In this document: positions 24,056 to 33,674 of the stretch, one piece after another
Layout: each line of letters opens with the position of its first letter
How positions within the stretch are numbered: position 1 is the stretch's first letter
DNA from: Enoplolaimus lenunculus
Taxonomy: Eukaryota; Nematoda; Enoplea; Enoplida; Thoracostomopsidae
Direction: 5' to 3'
Assembly: GCA_030248215.1 (NCBI GenBank)
Contig: JASANG010001674.1
Span: forward strand, 1-64,000
DNA length: 64,000 nt
Position numbers and translations under genes: made by a program
The notes under the pieces: generated by a model
The model's database searches: none
What the model was told of the DNA's origin: nothing
The model's input: the letters and a program-made list of their open reading frames with translations, nothing else

Positions 24056-24160
24056 AGATTAGACCAGCTAAAATTCGGTACATTTGGTGTGGATATTATT
24101 GTTTGTTTGATTTTCACCGCTGAAGCAATTGGAAAAATGACCCACAAAGGTTTGAGCCGA
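24056..24160 (+). CDS. NALCN: NALCN exon 6, repeat I S2
   Basis: Residues 97-131. The S2 helix (VDIIVCLIFTAEAIGKM) keeps the family's TAE..AKM core, including the S2 acidic residue that pairs with S4 arginines in voltage-sensor folds. Acceptor TATTGCAG; donor GTGAGT; both phase 0. Intron 6 runs to 25860 and holds a 77-bp hAT-like relic, a TTAA element and a tRNA-derived SINE that ends 10 bases before exon 7. Confidence 0.94.
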
Positions 24161-24412
24161 GTGAGTTTAACCAGTTGTTTAATCATGGACTTAAGACTTG
24201 ATGACGAAATTAATTGAATTTCACACACCTCGGTTAACATTATCGTTTTAATAATATAACATACCCTGCGAGGACTGCCCATTGTGATTTTGTCCAGGGA
24301 TTTTTAGGAACTTTTCCAGTCGGTGGCCTAAAGAAACAGCGCAAATTGGCGTCAGGAGAGTGACTTCCACTCTGGCCAATTAGCTGGGTTTCGAATACAC
24401 TCGCCCACATTT

Positions 24413-24550
24413 ACGATTAAGGCTCAAGCGTAGGTAAACGTTTAGGCAAACTTTTAGGCTTGTTTAGGCTTTAGCATTAGGTTACCCTTTTCCGAATCTG
24501 AAGCCTTAGAGTAAGCCTAAGCAGCTTGAGTTTAAGCCAAACCCTGTGGC
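24413..24550. repeat. Decayed TTAGGC-type patch
   Basis: Degenerate TTTAGGCAAACTTTTAGGC and GTAAGCCTAAGCAGC units; no ends seen. Confidence 0.4.
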
Positions 24551-24696
24551 GGAAGTGCACAAGAACTGATGGATTTACAAATATGTTCTTCACGTGAACA
24601 TTACAATTAATGGTGTATTACAGCACCTTAGTCGTGCAACGTTGGTGTACTTTTTGAGTGTTCCAGTTAGCGGCACTTTTACATCATTCTAATTAC

Positions 24697-24773
24697 CAGG
24701 GTGCAAACGCATAGTAAAAATAACGAAAACGGACACCCAATTTTACCGGAAACGGATATCCGGTTACAGCCTA
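24697..24773. mobile_element. 77-bp hAT-like relic, exact 8-bp duplication
   Basis: Begins CAGGGTGCAAACGC and ends GGTTACAGCCTA; flanks CTAATTAC on both sides (24689-24696, 24774-24781). It keeps AAACGG units and is a deletion form of the 6457 family. Confidence 0.85.
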
Positions 24774-25145
24774 CTAATTACTCTTTTCAGTGTTGTTTTC
24801 ATATTATTTCTCAAATTTATAAAGCGTTCAATGATTGAGTTAAATTTATGTAGTCCAAGATCCTACAGTTCAGTCATTGAAAATTTATCAACAAATGGTG
24901 TCGACATAAGACGGAAGTAGAACGTTGGGCCCCAGGGGCGATTAGCCTACCCAGGGTAAGCTGAAAAAGATTATTCGACAGGCTGAACATTTAAACTTTT
25001 GTCATTCAGTGAATTTTCCTTGTGTCCGTAAGCTTGCTATATTTAGTTTAAAACTGTACTAAAACAAGTAAAACTTAAGAGAAAGATTAATTGCATAAAA
25101 ATAAAAATCAACATAAAATTCGCAAAAATGCTGTTAATGTTTTGT

Positions 25146-25416
25146 TTAACCCTTTCATTCATAGAGTATACTATGAGCAAGTAAATACAATAATGTACGA
25201 GCAATACACACACTGTGAGCAGTGTTTAACATTTATAACATATATGCGCAGTGCAACATCTCCACAAGGCGTGAGAGCCCCCTCGGGCTCAAGGGTCTAG
25301 CTCCTATAGCTCAGTGGTCATCATAAACGCCTCACACCCGTGAGACTGGGAATCGAATCTCACCTTGAAATGAAGTCTCATGTGAAATAGCAAATATTCA
25401 TGTGAGAAAGGGTTAA
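25146..25416 (+). mobile_element. TTAA-flanked piggyBac-like MITE, variant subfamily
   Basis: TTAA at both borders, 271 bp, ends CCCTTTCATTCATAGAG / CATGTGAGAAAGGG. Core CTCCTATAGCTCAGTGGTC and AATCGAATCT keep an A-box and a B-box-like motif. Shares its left half with the 47901 copy. Confidence 0.85.
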
Positions 25417-25624
25417 TCCCACTTCCATATTCCATATCTGGTGTTAGGAATACTAGTAGCCATCTGAAAATATGTGACTTAGATTTTCGAAACAAAAATA
25501 TACAGTATGACAAGCAGTAAATACAAAATGCAAGTTTGTATCGTAAACGGCTGTTGCGTTTGAAATTTTGTTCATTTACAGCAAACTCAATTTTCAAATG
25601 TTATTTTTACTGTTTGTCAGTCTA

Positions 25625-25850
25625 GGTAGGAACCGGGACATCTGACCTTTCTACCAAGCAGCTGGAAAAGTGGGCTAGAGCGGGGATCGAACTCTCAGCC
25701 TATGGATCCGTTGAGCGAACACTCTACCACTGCGCCACACAGCCCGCCCCCCCAACTGCATTTTTCGTCGACTATATCTGTCGACTGTACAACACAATGT
25801 GCACTGCATTTATTGCATATGCACCAGGACAAGCATGTTTCACATGCTTA
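25625..25850 (-). mobile_element. tRNA-derived SINE ending next to exon 7
   Basis: On the minus strand: A box TGGCGCAGTGG (25728-25738) and B box GTTCGATCCCC (complement of 25682-25692), the spacing of a tRNA gene. A non-tRNA tail shared with 29355-29600 includes the palindromic TCGACTATATCTGTCGAC and ACAAGCATGTTTCACATGC. The tail stops about 10 bases before the exon 7 acceptor. Confidence 0.82.
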
Positions 25851-25860
25851 CAATGTTTAG

Positions 25861-25944
25861 GAATCAAGATCGTATTTGCGCGATCGATGGTGCCAATTTG
25901 ATTTGTTTATGCTGATTTGTCATTGGATTTCCGTCATCGTTCAG
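25861..25944 (+). CDS. NALCN: NALCN exon 7, repeat I S3
   Basis: Residues 132-159, a short exon encoding ESRSYLRDRWCQFD and then helix S3 (LFMLICHWISVIVQ). The DRWC.FD motif matches human KDRWCVFDG. Phase 0 at both ends. The donor GTTGGT is weak at +3. The acceptor (CTTACAATGTTTAG) directly follows SINE sequence shared with 29360-29605, so the branch-point region is probably element-derived. Confidence 0.92.
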
Positions 25945-26258
25945 GTTGGTACTTTGTTGTATACCAAAATAGTCTCTTACTTGTCGCTGTATTTGATTAA
26001 ATGATTTCAATTCGTACTTATCTAATAAACTAAACCGCACCCAAACAGTGGCGGATTGAGTAATTTTTGCTGTTTGAGACGCCATTTATAAGTGAAAAAT
26101 CCAAATGAGCGAACCAACCGAGAAGGCATTTTATCTTAGCACAAAGGTTTGGTTTTTATTACTGTTAGGGAAAACAGGACTGGGTGGTGCTCCTTGAATC
26201 CACCAACCCAGCCATAAAACATTTCGAACAATTTGATAAACCGCTTATATACTTTATT

Positions 26259-26372
26259 GGCCAATGTTATTTTGAGGGGCGTAACAGTAGATTAAGCGTA
26301 TTCCTAAGCCTTAGCGTAGCATAAATGAGTTCCCAAGCCTAATCCTAAGCCTAAGCCTAAGCAAATATTGTG
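26259..26372. mobile_element. TTAGGC-bearing MITE, one end
   Basis: GGCCAATGTTATTTTGAGG then GTAACAGTAGATTAAGCGTA and CCTAAG units; the other end is missing. AAAGTAACAT subfamily, inverted. Confidence 0.7.
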
Positions 26373-26494
26373 AAAAAATCATTTAAATTCGCAGTGTCGG
26401 ATGCATTACATTCTGCAGGACGGCAATTCCCACCCCCGGGTTATATCCCTACTATCAACTATGGGTATATTGTGTTTGACATCAAATATTTCAG

Positions 26495-26646
26495 TCATTC
26501 GAAATAGCCAAAGGCTACTATCCGTACATTCTGTCGATATCTTGGCTGAGTGTATTTCGATCGCCACGGCCATTGATTACGTTCCGCTTCGTCAGATCAA
26601 TGATTCAATTTCAGTTACCAAAAAACCGACTCAACCAGATTTTCAA
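26495..26646 (+). CDS. NALCN: NALCN exon 8, repeat I S4 and S4-S5 linker
   Basis: Residues 160-210. It begins SFEIAKGYYPY, then the voltage-sensor helix FRSPRPLITFRFVRS and the linker QFQLPKNRLNQIF, aligning with human LRIPRPLIMIRAFRI and ELPRTRITNIL. The spaced arginines typical of S4 are present but sparse, as in other NALCN proteins, which gate weakly with voltage. Acceptor ATATTTCAG, phase 0; donor AA|GTAACG, phase 2. A longer open frame across this region in another register (26401-26823) is a shadow. Confidence 0.93.
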
Positions 26647-26679
26647 GTAACGTCGGTTCTTGTTTATAAGCCATTTGCC

Positions 26680-26800
26680 CCATTCTTACAAGAGTATTTT
26701 CTGTGTCGTATAAGATCTCGTTTCAAACCAGGATTGGAATCCCAACTTCTTGGAAGAGAGGTGTTCAGCATCACCATTCCGAAAATAAATATATTTACAT
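26680..26800. repeat. Decayed TTAA-type tRNA-like repeat
   Basis: GAGTATTTTCTGTGTCGTAT, GATTGGAATCCCAACTTC and GTTCAGCATCACCATTCC follow the family's layout at low similarity. It lies within intron 8. Confidence 0.4.
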
Positions 26801-26899
26801 GGTTTACGAGTATAACTTGCTGAATTCTAAAGTACAAAATCGTTTTCTCGTTATCTTGACTACGCTCACTTGCAATAAAAACTGTTAAAATCCTGACTA

Positions 26900-27247
26900 T
26901 ACAACCAAGACTGAATGATCACTCGTTATAACAAGAGTGTGCAACTGAATACATTCTGTGTATTAAAGAATGTACTCGGCACGCGTTGCATTTTTGTTCG
27001 ACCCCCCTCAATCAGGGGGGTTTAAGCAAGAGATTAACAGTATGCTTCAGTACACCTACCCCCCTTAAACAATGGGGGAGTTACAATTTCCTTCTTTACT
27101 ACGATATAAAACTGCATAAAGACCCCCCAAAACAAGAGAGGGGGTAGGCCAAAAACGTAACGCGAGCCGGGTACATTCTTTAATACACAGAATGTACCCA
27201 GTTGCACAATCTTGTTATAAAGAGTGATCATCCACTCTTGATACAAC
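26900..27247. mobile_element. CACTCTT-ended MITE, first of a tandem pair
   Basis: Ends GATCACTCGTTATAACAAGA / CTTGTTATAAAGAGTGATC; inner inverted pair GTACATTCTGTGTATTAAAG / CTTTAATACACAGAATGTAC; C-run and G-run blocks in the middle. It abuts the next copy, sharing the ACTCTTGATACAACC segment. Confidence 0.8.
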
Positions 27248-27583
27248 CAAGAGTGGGTGATCACTCTTTATAACAAGAGTGTGCAACTGGGTACATTCTG
27301 TGTATTAAAGAATGTACCCGGCTCGCGTTGCGTTTTTGGCCTACCCCCCTCATTTGGGTGGGGGTGTTGAAACCTTGAACGCAGGCAAATACTGTTGCGA
27401 TACACAGTGGAAACCTTGTCCGATTATATTCTTGAATTAAGTTACCTGAGTTCTGTGTGCAGTTGACCCCCCTAAATAAGGGGGGTATGGGCAAAACGCA
27501 ACGCGCGGTGGTACTTTTTATGCCACGCGTATTTTTGGAAGATGCACACTCTTATTATCGACTCTTGATACAACTGATCAACC
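27245..27583. mobile_element. CACTCTT-ended MITE, second of a tandem pair
   Basis: Begins CCAAGAGTGGGTGATCACTC and ends TCGACTCTTGATACAACTG, with GATGCACACTCTTATTATC inside. The two halves are less alike than in the neighbour. Its end lies 20 bases before NALCN exon 9. Confidence 0.8.
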
Positions 27584-27603
27584 GCAGTGTTTGTAATTTT
27601 CAG

Positions 27604-27732
27604 ACGCTCAAGTCAACAAATCTACAATGTCACAGTTTTCTTCCTGTTCTTCATGGCATTGTATGGAATACTTGGAGTACAGTTCTTTGGTCATATGGAT
27701 TATCACTGCATAAGGAAAGATGCGGATGCAAA
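27604..27732 (+). CDS. NALCN: NALCN exon 9, repeat I S5
   Basis: Residues 210-252. RSSQQIYNVTVFFLFFMALY and GILGVQFFG form the end of the S4-S5 linker and the pore-lining S5, almost unchanged from fly and human. It ends in the turret (HMDYHCIRKDADA). Acceptor GTAATTTTCAG completes the lysine codon split from exon 8; donor AA|GTAAAT, phase 2. An element of the CACTCTT-ended family finishes about 20 bases before the exon. Confidence 0.95.
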
Positions 27733-27934
27733 GTAAATCATTTGTGTTCAGGAACGGATTATGACCTTACCGGAACCCTGTTACCGAGGAGTCCCAAAAA
27801 TGGCTGATAAAAACGGATCAAAATATATTTCTGCGGTGAAAATTTTTATGTTTTACATTAGTCGCATTCACCTTACGGTAGGTATCATACGTGAGTAATT
27901 CATGTACGATACCGCACGGTGACGTGCAGTTACG

Positions 27935-28183
27935 GACACGCAAAAAAGTATTTCTGAATTTATTTAGAAATGCACTTTCTGTGGTAAATCTGAAAAATTT
28001 TTCTCATATTTAAATCAATTTTTTTAAAAAATAATTGGAAAACTCGTATTTTCAAACTATATTTCAAAACTTTTTCGAAAACTTTTCTGTTATAACAGAA
28101 ATACTTTTCAAGTGCACCTTGCTAATTATATTTCTTAAATGTAATAAATTTTTTCTTAAATAAAAAATATTAGTTTCAGTGTA
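27935..28183. mobile_element. TA-flanked MITE with CACxCAAAAA ends
   Basis: Begins GACACGCAAAAAAGTATTTC and runs through TCTGAATTTATTTAGAAA to a TATTAGTTTCAGTGTA end. Same structure at 44992 and, inverted, at 48684. About 245 bp, AT-rich, no frame. Confidence 0.75.
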
Positions 28184-28259
28184 ATATTCTCTCGATCGAA
28201 GAAATTTATTTTACGGAATTGCGGCGGTTTCTTAATTTCTAAATTTAAATTTTTGCTAA

Positions 28260-28686
28260 CTGTAGTGACCCGAATAAGAGGGGGAGGGGTGATATGTATT
28301 TGGCCTCTCCAGAGGGAGGTGCCCTCCTTGTTATTCGGTTAGACTGTTATTTATTTTTAACCCACGCTCCGCCACCCTTCGTTACTGATATATCCGGTAC
28401 AGCAACTATCCGTTGAATGAAACATATTGAGCGATCATGCAAAGTTATACTTAAAAATTTACTTTCAAAATTTAAGTACGTTTTAAAGATTCGAACTCAA
28501 TTTTATTTGGTCCTGGAGTCATTTATGCACTACAATTAGGAATAACTGACCTTCATGGACTCTAATTCGAATTTAGAGACTCTATCCGCTTACGGACTCT
28601 TATTAGGGATACGGTCTTCTATTGATTGGGACTCAAAATGGGACCCCCTCTTATTACCCCACACCCTCTTATTCGGGTCACTACAG
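28260..28686. mobile_element. TA-flanked MITE (CTGTAGTGACCCG ends), full length
   Basis: Ends CTGTAGTGACCCGAATAAG / CTTATTCGGGTCACTACAG; TA follows on the right; 427 bp. Internal landmarks CTCTCCAGAGGG and TATCCGGTACAGCAAC recur in other copies. Confidence 0.9.
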
Positions 28687-29067
28687 TATACACTCTTTAA
28701 GGAGCATATTTCATTCTGGTGTACATAACAGATTGCGAGTTCCGGTTTAAATTTGTTACTTACAGTGCCGTGTTTAATGCCTCCATATGTCCTAAATGCG
28801 GCAGATCCTCATACCCAATGCATCCCCACACAAAATTTAAATATTCACAATTGTAATTATAACCCCTTAATTCGGTTTTTAATTCTAAAATTAGTGTCTT
28901 GCTTTTCGTTCACTAACGCTCTCGAATATAAATACTAATGTATCCATTTGAAAAAATTTCAATATTTCTGGATCTCGAGGGCCGTCCAGTGGCTTTTGTT
29001 CGTTTGAGCTCTTCATACATTTGTAAGACCACTGATTATTTGCACGGACTTATGGCGTTCATTTTAG

Positions 29068-29216
29068 AAACATCACAATCCGAGATTTAGCGATTCCTGA
29101 TACACTGTGTTCACCGCAACCTGGATCTGGTTATCAGTGTCCTCCAAATATGAAATGCCAAAAGTTGGTTCTTAAAGCAGCTCAAGAAGGATACTATGGG
29201 ATGTTCAACAACATAG
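29068..29216 (+). CDS. NALCN: NALCN exon 10, repeat I extracellular turret
   Basis: Residues 253-302. This is the extracellular loop of repeat I: NITIRDLAIPDTLCSP, then GYQCPPNMKC and GYYGMFNNIG. The cysteines in CSP, QCPP and MKC match those forming turret disulfides in human NALCN. NIT is a potential N-glycosylation site. Acceptor CATTTTAG, donor G|GTACCA, phase 1 out. Intron 10 (to 30714) includes a SINE and a hAT-like element with an exact 8-bp duplication. Confidence 0.94.
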
Positions 29217-29354
29217 GTACCAACCAATTTGCTTATGGACGTTCCTGCTAAAAATAACTCTACACCTTTGGAACAGATTAAAATTAAAATTCTCTGTTTC
29301 ACCCTCGAACTCTTTTAGTTTTATTCCCAATACATATAATAATTGTTAATCTAC

Positions 29355-29600
29355 GTAGGAACCGGGAAAAAATAATTTTCACTGAGCAGCTGGAACTGCG
29401 GGCCTTCAGAGCAGGGATCGAACTCTCAGCCAACGCATCCTTTAGCGAACACTCTACCACTGCACCACGCAGCCCGCCTCTCCAACTGCATTTTTCGTCG
29501 ACTATGTGTCGACCGAATGCTGCCAGCTAGCAAACATACAGTATACTGCGCTACATTGCATGTGCACATAACGGACAAGCATGTCTCGCATGCTTACATT
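29355..29600 (-). mobile_element. tRNA-derived SINE
   Basis: Second copy of the 25625 SINE: minus-strand A box TGGTGCAGTGG (29458-29468) and B box GTTCGATCCC (complement of 29414-29423), then the same tail. The two copies agree over about 230 bases with scattered changes. Confidence 0.82.
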
Positions 29601-30121
29601 AATAAGCCTTCAGTGATCTGTGTACGTATTCAAATGATCCTAACGGACGCAAAATCTTAACGACTTTTGTGCCTATTTTTAATTAACCATCGCATTTTGT
29701 GACCTGTTTTACTGGTTAAAAGCCTTTTGTATTCGATCAATTGTTAGCTCTTCCTTCCTCACTGTATTTGTGTCCGAAAATGGAATTCAGCAAAAATAAA
29801 CCTAGCAACTGCACCGAATTTTTGTAGCGAAACAAATTAATTTGAACTTACGTTTTTTCCATATACCGAGGAAATTTTCTATATAGTTGGGGTATTTTTG
29901 GAAATCAATGAATATTTAATTCTTTTCAACAAATTACGTAAACGAATTTGTTTGAATCTCATAAATTGAAAATTTGTAAAATACAAAACTTATCAAATTA
30001 TCGCCAAAAATATTTTACGGGGACTTACGACTTTCTCTGGGATGAATAGATAAAATTGTTAAACTTCTTTTTTTAAACCAATGTGCTGTTAAATTAATAG
30101 TGGTGCCGAATTAACTAAAAG

Positions 30122-30450
30122 GCAGGGTTCCATAGGAATTCCGATTCCAGCTAAAATTCCGGCAAAATTTGACTTCCGATTCTGATTCCGGCTGACTGCT
30201 GTTACGATGCCGGAATTCTAATTTTTCGGTTATGAGTTTTTAAAACGATTGAACTTAGATTTTGTTTGTTTCGTTTTGTTTCGTTGGTTTCTAATTATTC
30301 CGAGTTGTTACGTGTATTATGTCAGCTATATAAACCATTTTTACTGAAACTAGAATTACAAAAACTTGATTCCGATTCCGATTCCGGTTCGGGCAAAAAA
30401 TTGGATTCCGATTCCGCTTCCGACACAATCTAGTTCCGGTTGCAACCCTG
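30122..30450. mobile_element. hAT-like MITE with CCGATT array, exact 8-bp duplication
   Basis: Starts CAGGGTTCC and ends GGTTGCAACCCTG; flanks CTAAAAGG on both sides (30114-30121, 30451-30458). Near the right end there is a GATTCCGATTCCGATTCCGG array; near the left, CCGATTCTGATTCCGGC. Confidence 0.9.
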
Positions 30451-30547
30451 CTAAAAGGCGTTGTGACATTGACTATGTATCTTCATTCTATATTAACACT
30501 GATCAGGCTATCACTGTGAATTTGTTATATTTCTACAGTGTATACCT

Positions 30548-31043
<496 letters not shown>

Positions 31044-31276
31044 TAGTTACATTGAGCGTTTGGCCCCGCTTGTATATTGGCTAAAACATTAATGATCTCG
31101 TATTCCTATCCCGGTTGAATCCAAATCTATTCGTTTCTTATTAAAAAAACTACCTCTACTCCAGTGACAGTATGCTTCGTTGATATACTAATGACGATAG
31201 TGTTGAAACTGCAACACAACCCCTCAGTCAGCTATTTCCCCTGGAAGATCAATACAATTTTGATAACCAGGGCTAA

Positions 31277-31717
<441 letters not shown>

Positions 31718-32120
31718 GAAGATGTTAACAGTTGGCAGTGCTCGGGACCATAACTGAGTAAAAACGCAAAGAATATTAGACGTGAAAACGTAAATAGTGA
31801 ACCAGTTCGATGGCAGGTAGCAACACAGAGCGACACTTTGGCGCAGACACTCGACCGTTGCCGTCCAAATCGAAACGTTTTCGATTTTTTATGTTCAGTT
31901 GGTTTTTTGTTGACTCAAAGTGGAGTCAAAGGGCACCCGATGAAATCCCCTCCTGCGGTTATATTGTTTAGCGAGGGACTAAACGAAATGTTCTATAAAA
32001 ATCAATCAGTCGAAACACAGCGCATATTTTATTCAAAAATGGATAACAAATCAGTAAAACTCCGCTACATCATCCCAATCAAACCAAAAATGTTAAAATT
32101 AATGAACACACACATTTTAT

Positions 32121-32810
32121 GACCAATGTTAGTTTTAGGGCCGTAACGGTAGCTTAAGCGTGTCCCTAAGCCTAAAAGACTTAGCCTAAGCGTTGCAAAA
32201 ATGCGTTCCAAAGCTTAAACCTAAGCTAAAACGTTGCAAAAATGTGTTCCTCAGCCTAAGCCTAAGCTTAAAAGTGTTGCAAAAATGTGTTCCTCAGCCT
32301 AAGCCTAAGCTTAAAAGTGTTGCAAAAATGTGTTCCTCAGCCTAAGTCTAAGCTTAAAAGTGTTCCAAAAATGTGTTCCTCAGCCTAAGTCTAAGCTTAA
32401 AAGTGTTCCAAAAATGTGTTCCTCAGCCTAAGTCTAAGCTTAAAAGTGTTGCAAAAATGTGTTCCTCAGCCTAAGTCTAAGCTTAAAAGTGTTGCAAAAA
32501 TGTGTTCCTCAGCCTAAGTCTAAGCTTAAAAGTGTTGCAAAAATGTGTTCCTCAGCCTAAGCCTAAGCTTAAAAGTGTTGCAAAAACGTGTTCCTCAGCC
32601 TAAGTCTAAGCTTAAAAGTGTTGCAAATATGTGTTCCTAAGCCTAAGTCTACGCTTAAAAGTGTTGTAAAAATGTCTTTCTCAGCCTAAGCCTAAGTTTA
32701 ACCATTGCAAAAATGTGTTTTTAAGCCTATGCCTAAACCAAAAAACGTAGTCTAGAATGTAAGCCTACTCTTTTACAGACAAACCAGAAACCTTGAGGGC
32801 CCTAAAAGCA
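32121..32810. mobile_element. TTAGGC-type MITE expanded by a minisatellite
   Basis: Begins GACCAATGTTAGTTTTAGG and CGTAACGGTAGCTTAAGCG and ends AAACCAGAAACCTTGAGGGC, the usual outline of the AAAGTAACAT subfamily, but the interior has grown to about 500 bases of 43-bp repeats (listed separately). Confidence 0.75.
32200..32715. repeat. 43-bp minisatellite, about 12 copies
   Basis: The unit combines AGCCTAAGTCTAAGCTTAAAAG with GTGTTGCAAAAATGTGTTCC (TGTGTTCC recurs at 32243, 32286, 32329 and onward every 43 bases). Copies differ by few bases, so the expansion is recent compared with its host element. Confidence 0.88.
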
Positions 32811-33056
32811 GCTATTCTGTGAACACACCGTTAAATGGTAATTAATGACGGAGAAAATTATTGCAGTAAAGTAATCAGTGGGATGCCAACCGTAACGAGT
32901 CCGCTCAAAAACCTTCACAGTCTTAAGTCAAATTGTTGCAGTCCAAAAGCAAACACTTTAGTCAGAGAAGTTAGGGTCAAAGCTGTTCCTAGGCTGATCT
33001 GCTTGCGTTTCTAACCTTAAAGGTAATACGCAATAGCATTTCATTGTTAATTTCAG

Positions 33057-33275
33057 GTGTTGGAGAAAACTGAAAACGGATGGCAGTTTGTTACAATTGA
33101 CGCCGACAAATCTGGAGGCATCGCACCAAAATTTATGCAAAATTTCGTCAAATCAACGTGGTTTCAAGTGTTGACAATGCTTCTGGTTGTCTCAAACGCG
33201 ATCATCAACGCCAGTTACGTTCATCGACATGACGGAAAACTTGAACGCAAATTGATTATTTACTATTCGATTGAG
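33057..33275 (+). CDS. NALCN: NALCN exon 13, I-II linker and repeat II S1
   Basis: Residues 386-458. ENGWQFVTIDADKSGG aligns with human GGWQLVAVDVNKPQG; then repeat II S1 (WFQVLTMLLVVSNAIINASY) and a charged loop ending YYSIE. Acceptor GTTAATTTCAG; donor GAG|GTAAAG; phase 0. It is the first exon after a minisatellite-bearing element in intron 12 and precedes the 4.5-kb intron 13. Confidence 0.94.
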
Positions 33276-33480
33276 GTAAAGTTGCAAAAAACATCAGCAA
33301 CAAAACGAAGTAACCAGCATTTCATTTCGGTCAGTGACGAGGTGACAGAGAGCCAGGGGGCCATGTTCTACCCAGCACCGTGTGCGCGATGGGTGGCGCA
33401 ATGAGACTAACAGAGGCACCAAACATCAGTTGTAGTATACCTATACATTTTGATAACTTTTTAGCCCTAGCGGTTTTGTA

Positions 33481-33674
33481 CAGGGTTAGAGCAGCCACCC
33501 CCCTACCCCTTATTTGGGGGCCCACCCCTGAAGGGGCCACCACCGTAACCGGTTGAAACAAAAACCGGTTAAGTTTTAAAATGCGTCTGGCTTCTCGCTC
33601 GCTTCGTTCGCAAGTTTGGGGGCCCTCACCCTGCAATTTTGACAGAGCCCCCACTCCTGCCTGCTTCAGCACTG
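33481..33674. mobile_element. hAT-like MITE, CCGGTTGAAACAAAAACCGG family
   Basis: Begins CAGGGTTAGAGCAGCC and ends CTTCAGCACTG; flanks GTTTTGTA and GTTCTGTA differ at one base. The interior has a CGTAACCGGTTGAAAC palindrome block and CTCGCTCGCTTCGTTCG. Sisters at 40944 and 60370. Confidence 0.8.

Noticed and set aside
25625-25760. A functional tRNA gene on the minus strand
   Set aside because: A and B boxes fit, but no proper acceptor stem or anticodon arm can be folded by eye. A tail shared with 29355 marks it as a SINE.
26401-26823. A 140-codon open frame in intron 7/exon 8
   Set aside because: It is in a different register from exon 8, whose product matches repeat I S4; the frame shows no family similarity.
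32200-32715. Regular repeats resembling a CRISPR array
   Set aside because: The 43-bp units follow each other directly with no unique spacers. The context is a eukaryotic intron and no cas-like gene is present.
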